A stretch of 40,702 nt of DNA from Acidimicrobiaceae bacterium (lineage in GTDB: Bacteria; Actinomycetota; Acidimicrobiia; Acidimicrobiales; RAAP-2). Under the pieces are notes generated by a model. That model searched no databases. It was not told the origin of the DNA and saw only the letters and a list, made by a program, of their open reading frames with translations. A program made the position numbers and the translations under genes. Each line of letters starts with the position of its first letter. Positions within the stretch are counted from its first letter, which is position 1. Below are positions 17,167 to 26,101 of the stretch, piece by piece. Location of the stretch: contig PLER01000030.1 of the NCBI GenBank assembly GCA_003136495.1, positions 7,780 through 48,481 of the forward strand. Direction: 5' to 3'.

Positions 17167-18381
17167 ATGTACGAGTGGTCCGAGGAACACCGAGCGATCA
17201 TCGACGTCGTTCGTCGCTTCGTCGATGAGGAGATTCGCCCCCACCTCGATGACATCGAGCACCACGGCGTGGCGCCGTACGACATCTTGCGAAAGATGTT
17301 CGAGGTCTTCGGACTCAGCGAGGTCGCGCGAGACACCTTCGAGCGTCTCTACCAGCGAAAAGTTGCGGGCGAAACGGCGCCGAGTGGTTCGCGAGCCCAG
17401 GACCCCGCGCTCACGCTGATTCCCACCGTCGAGCTCTGTCGGGTGAGCCCGGGGCTCGTCACCTCGCTCGGCGTCTCGACCGGGCTCGCGGCGGGGACCA
17501 TCAACAAGCTCGGCACGCCCGAACAGATGCGCCGTTGGGCGCTGGACCTCATGACCCTGGAGAAGATCGGCGCCTGGGCGATCACCGAGCCCGACTCCGG
17601 CTCGGACGCGTTGGGGGGCATGCGCACCAGCGCCCGGCGCGACGGGGAGGAGTACGTGCTGAACGGCCAGAAGACGTGGATCACCAACGGACCCTACGCG
17701 GACACGATCGTCCTCTACGCCAAACTCGACGAGGGCGACGGGGCGGACGTGCGCCAACGAAAGGTCCTCACCTTCGTGTTGGACCGCGGCATGGACGGCC
17801 TCGAGCAGTCGGCACCGATGCGCAAGATGGGCCAGCACGGCTCGCCCACCGGGGACGTCTTCCTCCACGACGTGCGCGTCGGTCGCGACCGGTTGCTGGG
17901 CGGGACCGAGGGAGCGCCCGGCTCGGGGCGCGCCAGCGCTCGCGACAACTTCGTCGCCGAACGAGCCGGCGTCGCGGCGATGGCGCTCGGCATCATCGAA
18001 GAGTGCGAGCGCATCGCCATCGACTACGCGAAACATCGCGTGCTCTGGGATAAGCCCATCGCGGAGTTCCAGCTGATCCAGCTCAAGCTCGCGAACATGG
18101 AAGTTGCTCGCGTCAACGTCCGCAACCTGGTGTTTTCCCACATCGAACGATCGAAAGCCGGGGTCAGCGCCAGCTTCGCGGAGGCGTCGGCGATGAAGCT
18201 CTACGCCGCCCAGGCCGCGTGCCAGGTGGCCGACGACGCCATCCAAGTTCTCGGCGGCAACGGCTACATCGCCGAGTACCGCGTTGAACAGCTCAGTCGC
18301 GACGCCCGCGTGCTGCGCATCTACGCCGGCACCGACGAGATGCAGGTGGTCGCCGTGGCGAAGGACCTACTTCGCGACTAA
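17167..18381 (+). CDS. Acyl-CoA dehydrogenase
   Basis: WAITEPDSGSDALGGMRTSARRDGEEYVLNGQKTWITNG; QVLGGNGYIAEYRVEQLSRDARVLRIYAGTDEMQ. Confidence 0.95.
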   Translation: MYEWSEEHRAIIDVVRRFVDEEIRPHLDDIEHHGVAPYDILRKMFEVFGLSEVARDTFERLYQRKVAGETAPSGSRAQDPALTLIPTVELCRVSPGLVTSLGVSTGLAAGTINKLGTPEQMRRWALDLMTLEKIGAWAITEPDSGSDALGGMRTSARRDGEEYVLNGQKTWITNGPYADTIVLYAKLDEGDGADVRQRKVLTFVLDRGMDGLEQSAPMRKMGQHGSPTGDVFLHDVRVGRDRLLGGTEGAPGSGRASARDNFVAERAGVAAMALGIIEECERIAIDYAKHRVLWDKPIAEFQLIQLKLANMEVARVNVRNLVFSHIERSKAGVSASFAEASAMKLYAAQAACQVADDAIQVLGGNGYIAEYRVEQLSRDARVLRIYAGTDEMQVVAVAKDLLRD

Positions 18382-19185
18382 CGCGTCGCGCAGTCGGGCG
18401 GCCACACCCGTCCAACCCTTGTAGGCCTGGGTAGCGGGCGACGCACTCTCCATCGCGTAGAGCAGCGCGGGAACGAAGTCGCCGTCGCTGCGCGCGAGCG
18501 TCGCCGCGGACGTGACGTAGGTGCGAATCGTGAAGACGATTGCCTTCGTCGATGGGAGCTGGCGAAGCGTCTGGCGCTCGACACGAAAGAACCAGTCGGC
18601 GAGCTGCCCGCTCGGGGCGACCCGCGCCGCACTCGGCTGATGCAACGCGGCGCTATCGAGGAGCGTCCAGTTGAGTCGCCAGAACGCGCGTTCGGGGCCG
18701 AGGCGATCGAAGAAGCCATTCGTCGGACGCGCGAGCACCTCGTCGTAGTGCGGCACGGGTCCGTGGATCGCGTCGAGCGTGGTGCCGATCTTTTGGGCGA
18801 GGTCCCAGCGCGAGGGAAAGCACACGCAGGCCGCGCGCAGTCGCCACTCGTCGTCTTTGACGAGCACGCAAAGATCCTCTTGCACGAGTCGACTCGCCGC
18901 GACGATCGGGTGCTCGTTCTCGTCGACCCTGGTCGCCACCTCGGGGTGGACGCGGCGAAGAAAGTCCTGGACTTCGCGGAGGAGTTCGCGGCTTCCCGCA
19001 TCACCCTCGGGTTCGGTCGCCACGACGACGTCGAAGCACCGGTCCAGCAGCCCGGACTTTTCGGCCAGGTCGCGCTCGTAGTGCTCGTCGAGTTCGAGCC
19101 AGTTCCTCAGGTCGAGGGGCCGAAGTCCCATCGCGAGCCGCCAGCCCCGCGCGTCGAGGGGCACGTAACGCGGCGTCGGATCCAC
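18367..19185 (-). CDS. DUF3445 family (heme-dependent oxidative N-demethylase-like)
   Basis: RPLDLRNWLELDEHYERDLAEKSGLL...LVQEDLCVLVKDDEWRLRAACVCFPSRWDLAQKIGTTLDAIHGPVPHYDE..RLNWTLLD..RVERQTLRQLPSTKAIVFTIRTYV matches DUF3445. Confidence 0.85.
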   Translation of the reverse strand: MDPTPRYVPLDARGWRLAMGLRPLDLRNWLELDEHYERDLAEKSGLLDRCFDVVVATEPEGDAGSRELLREVQDFLRRVHPEVATRVDENEHPIVAASRLVQEDLCVLVKDDEWRLRAACVCFPSRWDLAQKIGTTLDAIHGPVPHYDEVLARPTNGFFDRLGPERAFWRLNWTLLDSAALHQPSAARVAPSGQLADWFFRVERQTLRQLPSTKAIVFTIRTYVTSAATLARSDGDFVPALLYAMESASPATQAYKGWTGVAARLRDALVAK

Positions 19186-19187
19186 CC

Positions 19188-19355
19188 TCAGCGGTCGCGG
19201 CGTCGGTAGACCACGAAGTAGTAGTAGGCGAGGGCCGCGAGGGGCACGGCGATCACCGCGATACGGCCCTCGGGCAAGACCGCCCCCTTGTGCGGGTCGA
19301 TGACGTTGGCGCTGGTGCGCAGCGCCGCAACGACGACCCTCGAGCGAAATCCCAT
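19188..19355 (-). CDS. Small single-TM membrane protein, 55 aa (absent from ORF track)
   Basis: ATG at 19355: MGFRSRVVVAALRTSANVIDPHKGAVLPEGRIAVIAVPLAALAYYYFVVYRRRDR*; stop is 2 nt before the DUF3445 GTG start. Confidence 0.6.
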   Translation of the reverse strand: MGFRSRVVVAALRTSANVIDPHKGAVLPEGRIAVIAVPLAALAYYYFVVYRRRDR

Positions 19356-19415
19356 GTCCCTAATCTTCCACGCGGCGCGACATCGCGAAAAGCCCAGTAT
19401 TTCAGGCTTTCGTAG

Positions 19416-19444
19416 TTGGTTACCGCGAATAATTTGGTTAGCAT
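19416..19444 (+). promoter_or_regulatory. Candidate promoter for tandem-TetR gene, possibly leaderless
   Basis: TTGGTT (19416-19421), 17 nt, TAGCAT (19439-19444), 5 nt to ATG 19450; TTGGTTA repeated with 18-bp period; AAAGCC-N10-GGCTTT at 19389-19410. Confidence 0.45.
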
Positions 19445-19449
19445 TGCCT

Positions 19450-20691
19450 ATGCCGCGAAGTCAACGAACGCGCAGTGCGCGTGCTGTCGCTAACGACGCG
19501 GCGATTCGCGAAGCCGCCGTCTCTGAGGTGCTGCGCGTGGGCGTCGACCACGTGTCGCTGCGCGACGTGGGCCACCAAGCGGGGCTCACCCACGGAGCGA
19601 CCTACGCCCGCTACGAGGACGTCGACGAGCTCTTGGTGGACCTGTGGAACTCGGTTCTGCGCCAACGGGCCATCGCCATGTTCGAAGTGTGCATGAACGC
19701 CGCGGAACTGCCGAGCACCAAGACCGTGGGTGCGCTGTTCGAGTTCATCCGCGACACCACGTCCGCCGACGTCGCTTGCGTGCAGGTGCTCTTGACCGCG
19801 CGTCGGATTCCGACCCTGCACGAAGAGGTCGAACCCTTCATCCACGACTACCTAGAGCGCGAGTCTGGCCCTTCGCACACGCGCAGCGCCTCCTTCGCCC
19901 GGGGCCTGACGCTCTTTGGCATGATGATCGTGCAGATCTTCGCCGACGCCACCTACGGCCGCGACCCCGCGTACCAGGAGGTCTTGGAGAAGTTGCTCCT
20001 CGAGACGCTCGAGACCGATCCGCGTGACGTCAACGAGGTGGAGGCCCGGATTCCCGAAGAGCAGATCATCCTCGCGCCCGGCGACGACCTCCGAGCGCAG
20101 CTGGCCTACGCCACCTTCGGCGTGGTCGGCAAGAGCGGCTACACCCACGCGACGATCTCACGCATCGCGCGCCGCGCGAACTGTTCGCCGGGCGCGATCT
20201 ACAAGCTCTACCCCTCCAAGGAGGACCTGGTCATCGCCGCTTTCCACGATCTGATGCGCGCGCGGTGGATGAACGCGACGAACTTCATTGACGTCCTGGA
20301 AGAGGGTTCACTCACCCACCTGCTCACCGGTGCGGCCAGCGAGGCGAACGCCGTGCGCCAGAGCTTCACCTTAGAGACCGCCCTCGCGGCGGCGCACAGC
20401 GAAAAGCTCGGCGTCGCGATCCTTGGACAGGTCAGTGACCTCGAATCGGTCATCCCCTTACTCACCAACATCAGCGACGAGGAGAAGGACCGACTCCACT
20501 ACCTCATTCGCTCCATCGTCTTTGTCACCATCGGCGTGACGTTCCTCTCGACGGTGACGCCCTCGATGCAGACCAACGACTACAACCAGTTCGCCGAGCC
20601 CTTTCGCCGGGCGGTGTTAAAAGACGGCGTGCCCACGTGGCGAGAGATGTGCAACCAGATCCTCGAACTGGTGACGGTGCGCGGCTTCTAA
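19450..20691 (+). CDS. Tandem TetR-like regulator (two TetR HTH units in one polypeptide)
   Basis: First HTH AAVSEVLRVGVDHVSLRDVGHQAGLTHGATYARYEDVDELLVDLW; second LAYATFGVVGKSGYTHATISRIARRANCSPGAIYKLYPSKEDLVIAAF. Confidence 0.88.
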   Translation: MPRSQRTRSARAVANDAAIREAAVSEVLRVGVDHVSLRDVGHQAGLTHGATYARYEDVDELLVDLWNSVLRQRAIAMFEVCMNAAELPSTKTVGALFEFIRDTTSADVACVQVLLTARRIPTLHEEVEPFIHDYLERESGPSHTRSASFARGLTLFGMMIVQIFADATYGRDPAYQEVLEKLLLETLETDPRDVNEVEARIPEEQIILAPGDDLRAQLAYATFGVVGKSGYTHATISRIARRANCSPGAIYKLYPSKEDLVIAAFHDLMRARWMNATNFIDVLEEGSLTHLLTGAASEANAVRQSFTLETALAAAHSEKLGVAILGQVSDLESVIPLLTNISDEEKDRLHYLIRSIVFVTIGVTFLSTVTPSMQTNDYNQFAEPFRRAVLKDGVPTWREMCNQILELVTVRGF

Positions 20692-21170
20692 CTCGTCGCC
20701 TTCGGCGGCAGCGCCTCCATCATCGACTGGACGTGCGCCATGATCCCCGAGATGACCTCGTCTTGGGCCAGGAGGTGCCGCTGGATCTCCTCGGCCTCTT
20801 TCAACACGGCCTCGGCGTCTTTGTAGGTCTCTTCAGAGCGTTTGTCCGAGGCGGCCGCTTGGATGTTCTGTCCCACGATGATGATGGGCAACAAGACGAG
20901 TTGTAAGAAGCTGCTGGAGAGCCACACGACGATGAAGTAGGTGCCCTGTTTGATCGCGGACGGGAGCGCGAAGAGGGCCAAGATCGTAAAGAGATAGGAG
21001 CACCACATGGTGCCGACCACCAGAGTGATCTTCAGCCCGAACTTCGAATTGAAGCGGGCAAAGATGTTGTCGGACTTGGGTTTTCGAAAGTCGTTGGTCT
21101 TTATCGGATGGCCCAGGCGAGCCAGTTCGCTCGCGCGGGGATGACGGATGTACTCGTAGATTTTGGACAT
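20688..21170 (-). CDS. DUF1003-like small membrane protein
   Basis: FNSKFGLKITLVVGTMWCSYLFTILALFALPSAI...FLQLVLLPIIIVGQNIQAAASDKRSEETYKDAEAVLKEAEEIQRHLLAQDEVI. Confidence 0.75.
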   Translation of the reverse strand: MSKIYEYIRHPRASELARLGHPIKTNDFRKPKSDNIFARFNSKFGLKITLVVGTMWCSYLFTILALFALPSAIKQGTYFIVVWLSSSFLQLVLLPIIIVGQNIQAAASDKRSEETYKDAEAVLKEAEEIQRHLLAQDEVISGIMAHVQSMMEALPPKATS

Positions 21171-21221
21171 GCTCGGAGTCTCACACGCGCGAGCGCGAGC
21201 GCGAGGAATCCCTCGGAACCT

Positions 21222-22418
21222 TTAGCCCTTGACGAGGTCCGGGGACGTCTCCATGCCCGCACGCCACGTGGATCGAGCGATGATCTTCGTGGTGTCCGCG
21301 CGGTCCTTGTAGCGCATCGCGATGTCGCGGGCCTCTTCCAAGAGGCCCTCCGAGAGCTTGGTGGGGTTGAGCCCCAGGGCCAGGAACTGCTCACGGCTCA
21401 CGTTGAGCTCGTTCTCGGCGGCCTCGCGACGTGGGTTGGGCAGGTAGGCGATATCCACACCAGTGAACTTCGAGATCATCTCGGCCAGCTCGCGCAGGCG
21501 GTGGGTCTCGGTGACCTGATTGAACACCTTGACCTTCTCACCGCGTTCGGGTGGGTTCTCCAAGGCGATCTGGATGCAGCGCACCGTGTCGCGGATGTGG
21601 ATGAAGGCCCGCGTCTGACCACCGGTCCCGTGGACGGTGAGGGGGTGGCCGATGGCGGCCTGCATCAAGAAGCGGTTCAGCACGGTGCCGTAGTCACCGT
21701 CGTAGTCGAAGCGGTTGATCAGACGCTCGTCTAAGACCGTCTGGGGCGTCTGGGTACCCCAGACGATGCCCTGGTGCAGGTCGGTGATGCGAAGTTGGTC
21801 GTTCGCGCAGTAAAAGGCGAAGAGCAGTTGGTCGAGCGTCTTGGTCATGTGGTACACCGAACCGGGATTCGCCGGGTGCAGAATCTCACGCTCGATGTCC
21901 CCATCGGGGGTCGGAACCTTCACGGTGAGGTATCCCTCGGGAATGGGCGCGCTGCCCGACCAGCCGTAGCCGTAGACACCCATCGTGCCGAGGTGCACCA
22001 GCGCGATGTCGAGACCACTCGTAGCGATTGCGACGAGGACGTTGTGGGTCGCTCGCACGTTGTTGTCGACGGTGTAGCGCTTGGCGACCGAGTTGCGCAT
22101 CGAATAGGGCGCGGCGCGCTGCTCGCCGAAGTGCACGATGGCGTCGGGACGGACCTCGAGCAGGAGAGCCTCAAGCCGGTCGTACTCCTCGGCGAGGTCG
22201 AGGTGGACGAAGGTGATCTCCTTGCCGGTCAACTGCTTCCAGACCCGCAGCCGTTCACCGATGGGGCGAATGGGCGTCAGCGACTCGACCTCTAATTCGA
22301 GGTCGATCTCGCGACGACTGAGGTTGTCGACAATGGTGACGTCGTGACCGAGATCGGACAAGTGTAGGGATGTGGGCCAGCCACAGAATCCGTCGCCACC
22401 GAGAACCAGTACCTTCAT
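21222..22418 (-). CDS. sqdB: UDP-sulfoquinovose synthase-like NAD-dependent epimerase
   Basis: MKVLVLGGDGFCGWPTSLHLSDLGHDVTIVDNLSRR, IVHFGEQRAAPYSM, LHPANPGSVYHMTKTLDQLLFAFY, HQGIVWGTQT: SqdB hallmark motifs. Confidence 0.92.
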   Translation of the reverse strand: MKVLVLGGDGFCGWPTSLHLSDLGHDVTIVDNLSRREIDLELEVESLTPIRPIGERLRVWKQLTGKEITFVHLDLAEEYDRLEALLLEVRPDAIVHFGEQRAAPYSMRNSVAKRYTVDNNVRATHNVLVAIATSGLDIALVHLGTMGVYGYGWSGSAPIPEGYLTVKVPTPDGDIEREILHPANPGSVYHMTKTLDQLLFAFYCANDQLRITDLHQGIVWGTQTPQTVLDERLINRFDYDGDYGTVLNRFLMQAAIGHPLTVHGTGGQTRAFIHIRDTVRCIQIALENPPERGEKVKVFNQVTETHRLRELAEMISKFTGVDIAYLPNPRREAAENELNVSREQFLALGLNPTKLSEGLLEEARDIAMRYKDRADTTKIIARSTWRAGMETSPDLVKG

Positions 22419-22700
22419 AACAACTCCTAAGACGCCTGCGTGAGTGACGGCTGCTCGAGCAGACGAGCCCGTCAATGAGGAGCCACGCGTCGCTCCACAC
22501 TACCAATGAATCACGGTGACGTCCCACTATGATCGCGCGCTCATCACGCGAAAGTCCAAGTGAACGCGGTGATTTCAACCAACCTGATCCACGACACGAG
22601 CGCGAAGTTGCGTGTTGGGGAGCCAAAGTGCAACACCTAGCGAGGTGTAGGGTGAGAAAAATTCTACGGGCGCAGTGCCCGCGACAACTGGGAGAAACCC

Positions 22701-23153
22701 GTGAGCTTCGCAACTTCCATTCGCACGTGTTTCCAGAAGTACTTCGTGGGCAACGGTGTCGCGACGCGACCCGAGTACTGGTGGTTCTTTCTCTTTAGCT
22801 TCCTCGGGAGTCTGGTCTTTGCGCTGACGGGACTGCAGATCCTTCGGGGCCTCTGGTTTCTCGCGTTGATCTGCCCGGGCGTGACCGTGGCCGTGCGACG
22901 CCTGCACGACACCGGACGATCGGCGTGGTGGCTCATTTCCTTCGTTATCCCCTTCGTGGGCCTCGTGCTAATGGCGTGGCCGAGCAAACTCATCGACAAT
23001 CCCTACACGTCCGACCGAGCCAGTTTGATCACGCCGACGGTGACCGAAGCCAGCGTGACGTCGTCCTCGTCGGCCTGCCCGTCGTGTGGGAAGTTGCGCC
23101 TGCCCGGGCAGAACTACTGCATGGGCTGCGGTACGAAGTTCTCCGACGCCTGA
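22701..23153 (+). CDS. DUF805 membrane protein with C-terminal zinc ribbon
   Basis: TRPEYWWFFLFSFLGSLVF...VAVRRLHDTGRSAWWLI (DUF805) plus CPSCGKLRLPGQNYCMGCGTKF. Confidence 0.88.
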   Translation: MSFATSIRTCFQKYFVGNGVATRPEYWWFFLFSFLGSLVFALTGLQILRGLWFLALICPGVTVAVRRLHDTGRSAWWLISFVIPFVGLVLMAWPSKLIDNPYTSDRASLITPTVTEASVTSSSSACPSCGKLRLPGQNYCMGCGTKFSDA

Positions 23154-23200
23154 CGCGCCGATCGGTGGGCACCCTTTGTGGGCCTCGGTACACTTAGCGC

Positions 23201-23725
23201 GTGTTTCACCTGAGGCTATGGGGCGGTCCCCGTCGCACCAACTTGATTGTCCTGGTCGTCTTCGGCGTGGCCTTCGGTTTCGTCGAGGCGGCGGTGGTCT
23301 ACTACCTGCGTACGCTCATTCACTTTGACGGCAACTACGCACTCCCCCGCTACCGGGTGCTGTTGAACCTCGGATTCATCACCTTCGTCTCGCCCGTCCA
23401 CTCGCTCCTCCTCAATCACCGCATCAGCGACGTCGAGGTCACTCGAGAGAGCGCCACGATCGTCATGTTGGCGTGCGTCGCCTTCGTCGCCGCGCGGCCG
23501 TGGCGTCAGCGAGTCGGCGCGTTTCTCGTCTGTTTCGCCTGCTGGGACCTCGCCTACTACTTGTTCCTTCGCATCATCGACGACTGGCCGCGGAGTCTTC
23601 TCACCCGCGACGTCTTCTTCCTCATCCCCGTCACGTGGATCGGACCGGTCATCACACCGATCGTCTTGTCCTTTGTGATACTGACGCTCGGTGCCTGGCT
23701 CTACCTCGACGCGTCGACGACGTAA
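23201..23725 (+). CDS. Hypothetical membrane protein
   Basis: 174 aa with several TM segments; GTG start 6 nt after TACACT. Confidence 0.7.
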   Translation: MFHLRLWGGPRRTNLIVLVVFGVAFGFVEAAVVYYLRTLIHFDGNYALPRYRVLLNLGFITFVSPVHSLLLNHRISDVEVTRESATIVMLACVAFVAARPWRQRVGAFLVCFACWDLAYYLFLRIIDDWPRSLLTRDVFFLIPVTWIGPVITPIVLSFVILTLGAWLYLDASTT

Positions 23726-23830
23726 GCCGAGTCATCGGTGCGGCATCTCCTTAAAGCGACCGGTTCGAATCCACCTGCTCCGGTGGCCTAAGGTCCTTTG
23801 TTCAGTGCTCAACCCTCATCGAGACCCCTC

Positions 23831-24448
23831 ATGAACACCGACCACCGCGACGCCAGCGACGCCGGCGGGAGCGACGTCGCGTCCCCCTACATAGAGCATC
23901 GAGTCAGAGATACCCGGGTCGCCTCGCGCGGTGCCGAAGGGCGAAGTATCGGACGCCGCTTCTGGCTCATCGCGGGTGCGCTCGGACTGGTGGTGTTCGC
24001 GGTGGCCCTGGTTCTCAGTTTCGTCTCGGTGGCCAACGCGAATGCCCGCATCGACCGCCTCAAGGCCCACGGAATTCCCGTCGTCGTGACCATGGGCAGG
24101 TGCTTCGGGAATCTCGCCGGCAGTGGCAGCAACGTCGCGGGCTATCAATGCCGAGGTTCCTACCGCCTCGGTCACACCACTTACCACGAGCCCATCGGCT
24201 ACAAGACGACCTTTTCTCCCTTCGGCACCACGGTGCAAGGACTCGTCGATCCCTCGTATCACAACTCCGTGTCGCTCGCTTCCGCCATCAGGCGAACCAA
24301 GGCCTCGAATTCGAAGTACGTGGCGCCGGGGATACTCACCATCGTGTTTCTCGCGTTGATGCTCGTCTTCGCGCGACTCGCGCGGCGTCCAACGTCAGGC
24401 GTGGCGCCGTCGTCCCACGAAGGTGACGCTCGCCCTTCGACTGCCTGA
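23831..24448 (+). CDS. Membrane protein, DUF3592-like
   Basis: Two TMs flanking an extracytoplasmic domain (VVVTMGRCFGNLAGSGSNVAGYQCRGSYRLGHTTYHEPIG). ATG 23831 inferred. Confidence 0.6.
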   Translation: MNTDHRDASDAGGSDVASPYIEHRVRDTRVASRGAEGRSIGRRFWLIAGALGLVVFAVALVLSFVSVANANARIDRLKAHGIPVVVTMGRCFGNLAGSGSNVAGYQCRGSYRLGHTTYHEPIGYKTTFSPFGTTVQGLVDPSYHNSVSLASAIRRTKASNSKYVAPGILTIVFLALMLVFARLARRPTSGVAPSSHEGDARPSTA

Positions 24449-24620
24449 TCGCAGGGCGACGGGGACTTCGTCGAGCGTCGCCTCGCGTTGACCAATGCCA
24501 TGAACGCGCGCCCAACAGAGTCCGTCGACCGAAGCGAGAATTTAACTCCCGCGGCGTCTGATCGGCTCACGAAGACGGAAGGGGTTTCGCGAGTGCGGCT
24601 CGCCTCATGCGCGTGAAAAG

Positions 24621-24693
<73 letters not shown>

Positions 24694-24742
24694 GACGCCG
24701 CTACCTTATTCTCTCGACTGCTACGTCACCGCAGCGACGCGT

Positions 24743-24979
24743 CTAGACATTCCCCCGAGAGAACTCGTGACAGCGGTAGCAGGTGACGTCGCCCGTCGCC
24801 GGGGCGGCGGCCTTCATGCCACAGAGGGTCGAGCCGGTGCTACCGAGACGCCTGTAGTGGACGTCTTGATCCGCGTCCTGTTCGGCCTTGACCTTCTCGA
24901 AACCTTCCACTCGGCTGACTGTACTCAACAATTCGCCGCCGGCGTCGACACGAGCGCAGTGCTCGGTGGCTATCGCCAC
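24743..24979 (-). CDS. Small Cys-rich protein (start uncertain)
   Basis: C-terminal VHYRRLGSTGSTLCGMKAAAPATGDVTCYRCHEF resembles small actinobacterial TLCG...VTCxRC proteins; upstream part overlaps a strong hairpin, so the true start may be further in. Confidence 0.5.
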   Translation of the reverse strand: MAIATEHCARVDAGGELLSTVSRVEGFEKVKAEQDADQDVHYRRLGSTGSTLCGMKAAAPATGDVTCYRCHEFSRGNV

Positions 24980-24995
24980 TGAGCACTGCGCTCGT
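24950..24995. repeat. 20-bp inverted repeat (one mismatch), 6-nt loop
   Basis: ACGAGCGCAGTGCTCGGTGG-CTATCG-CCACTGAGCACTGCGCTCGT; downstream of the gene at 25024..25749 (minus). Confidence 0.95.
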
Positions 24996-25023
24996 GCGCA
25001 CTTACGAACAACTCCGGCAACCG

Positions 25024-25749
25024 CTACGGCCCGGTGTAGCCACCCGCCGCGAGGCCGATGATGCTGGCGTCGTAGGCCGCGTAGGCCAAGGCGATGTTGG
25101 CGTCAAGGACCTGGTGGTTCTCGGCGACGAAAACGCTCGTGTTGCCAGGAAAGCCCTGGGGCGTCTGCGCCAGCACGACGGTTTCGATGGTGACGATCTT
25201 GGTCGACCAGTTCGAGAGCCGTGCGACGTAGCTGTTGTAGTGGTTCAGAGCGTTCTGGTAACCGGGTAGGCCCGAGAGTGACGCAACCTCGGTTTGCAGC
25301 GTGGGCTCGTTGCCCTGCATCGTCGTCACTTGAACCTGCACCAGGGACGCTTCAATGGATTCGAACACCTGCGGCGACATCACGGCGTAGACGCGGTTGT
25401 CCTTCAGCATCGCGGCGCGGTCCGCCCGGAGCTCGGCGAAGGTCGTGTCGGTGGGCACCTTCGCGATGAGGGAGTCGATGCTTGACTCTTCGGTCGAAAG
25501 TCGCGCCTCGAGCGTCGACGCGGCATTGGCGCTCAACGTCGTCGCCCCGGTCACGTCGGCGTTGAGGTGCTGGAGGCGCGTGAGTCGACTCGCCAGTTGG
25601 GCTTCGAGTGCCTGTTGTGCGGCAATGAAACTTGCACTCGGGGCGGTGGTGGTGGTCGTTGAGCTCGCGTACGCCGCTGCGGGCACGCTTACACCCATCG
25701 CGGCGCACAGCGTTAGTGCCACGATTGCTCGGCTGGATATGGTTTTCAT
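25024..25749 (-). CDS. Secreted alanine-rich hypothetical protein
   Basis: MKTISSRAIVALTLCAAMGVSVPAAAYASS signal peptide followed by helical, heptad-like sequence. Confidence 0.75.
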   Translation of the reverse strand: MKTISSRAIVALTLCAAMGVSVPAAAYASSTTTTTAPSASFIAAQQALEAQLASRLTRLQHLNADVTGATTLSANAASTLEARLSTEESSIDSLIAKVPTDTTFAELRADRAAMLKDNRVYAVMSPQVFESIEASLVQVQVTTMQGNEPTLQTEVASLSGLPGYQNALNHYNSYVARLSNWSTKIVTIETVVLAQTPQGFPGNTSVFVAENHQVLDANIALAYAAYDASIIGLAAGGYTGP

Positions 25750-25984
25750 GGATTCTCCCTTCAAAGAAACTTGTCAGAGAGTAGAAAACGCAATTGTGAA
25801 AGCGTTGAGAGCGTGCTGTTGAAACTCTGTTAGATCACTTGGAGATTATTTAGAACGCTCGGTACCGTTAGGCCCGACAGTTCGATCAGAAAAACTACCG
25901 TGACCTTCGAGCGCCGCCTCATTCTCGAATGAGGACGGTGGCACCACGTCGCGAACGATCAAGCGGCGCTACGTCACCGCGATG

Positions 25985-26101
25985 TCACTCGGGCAGAATG
26001 CCCTTCTTCGAGTCTCGCTTGGCGTGCTTCTCATTTCGCTTTTCCTTCAGCGACTTGCCAACCTTCTTTGAATTGTGTTGGCTTGGTGATTTCTCGGCCA
26101 C
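25985..26101 (-). CDS. Very small Lys-rich protein, 38 aa (absent from ORF track)
   Basis: GTG at 26101 with GAGGAG 5 nt upstream: MAEKSPSQHNSKKVGKSLKEKRNEKHAKRDSKKGILPE*. Confidence 0.55.
   Translation of the reverse strand: MAEKSPSQHNSKKVGKSLKEKRNEKHAKRDSKKGILPE

Noticed and set aside
22451-22462. CTGCTCGAGCAG palindrome upstream of sqdB
   Set aside because: 12-bp palindrome in GC-rich DNA is weak evidence and no regulator family fits.
22490-22600. GTTCAC/GTTGA-type half-sites upstream of sqdB as a PHO/RegX3 box
   Set aside because: Spacing (14 nt) does not fit the expected 11-nt direct repeat; needs a matrix scan.
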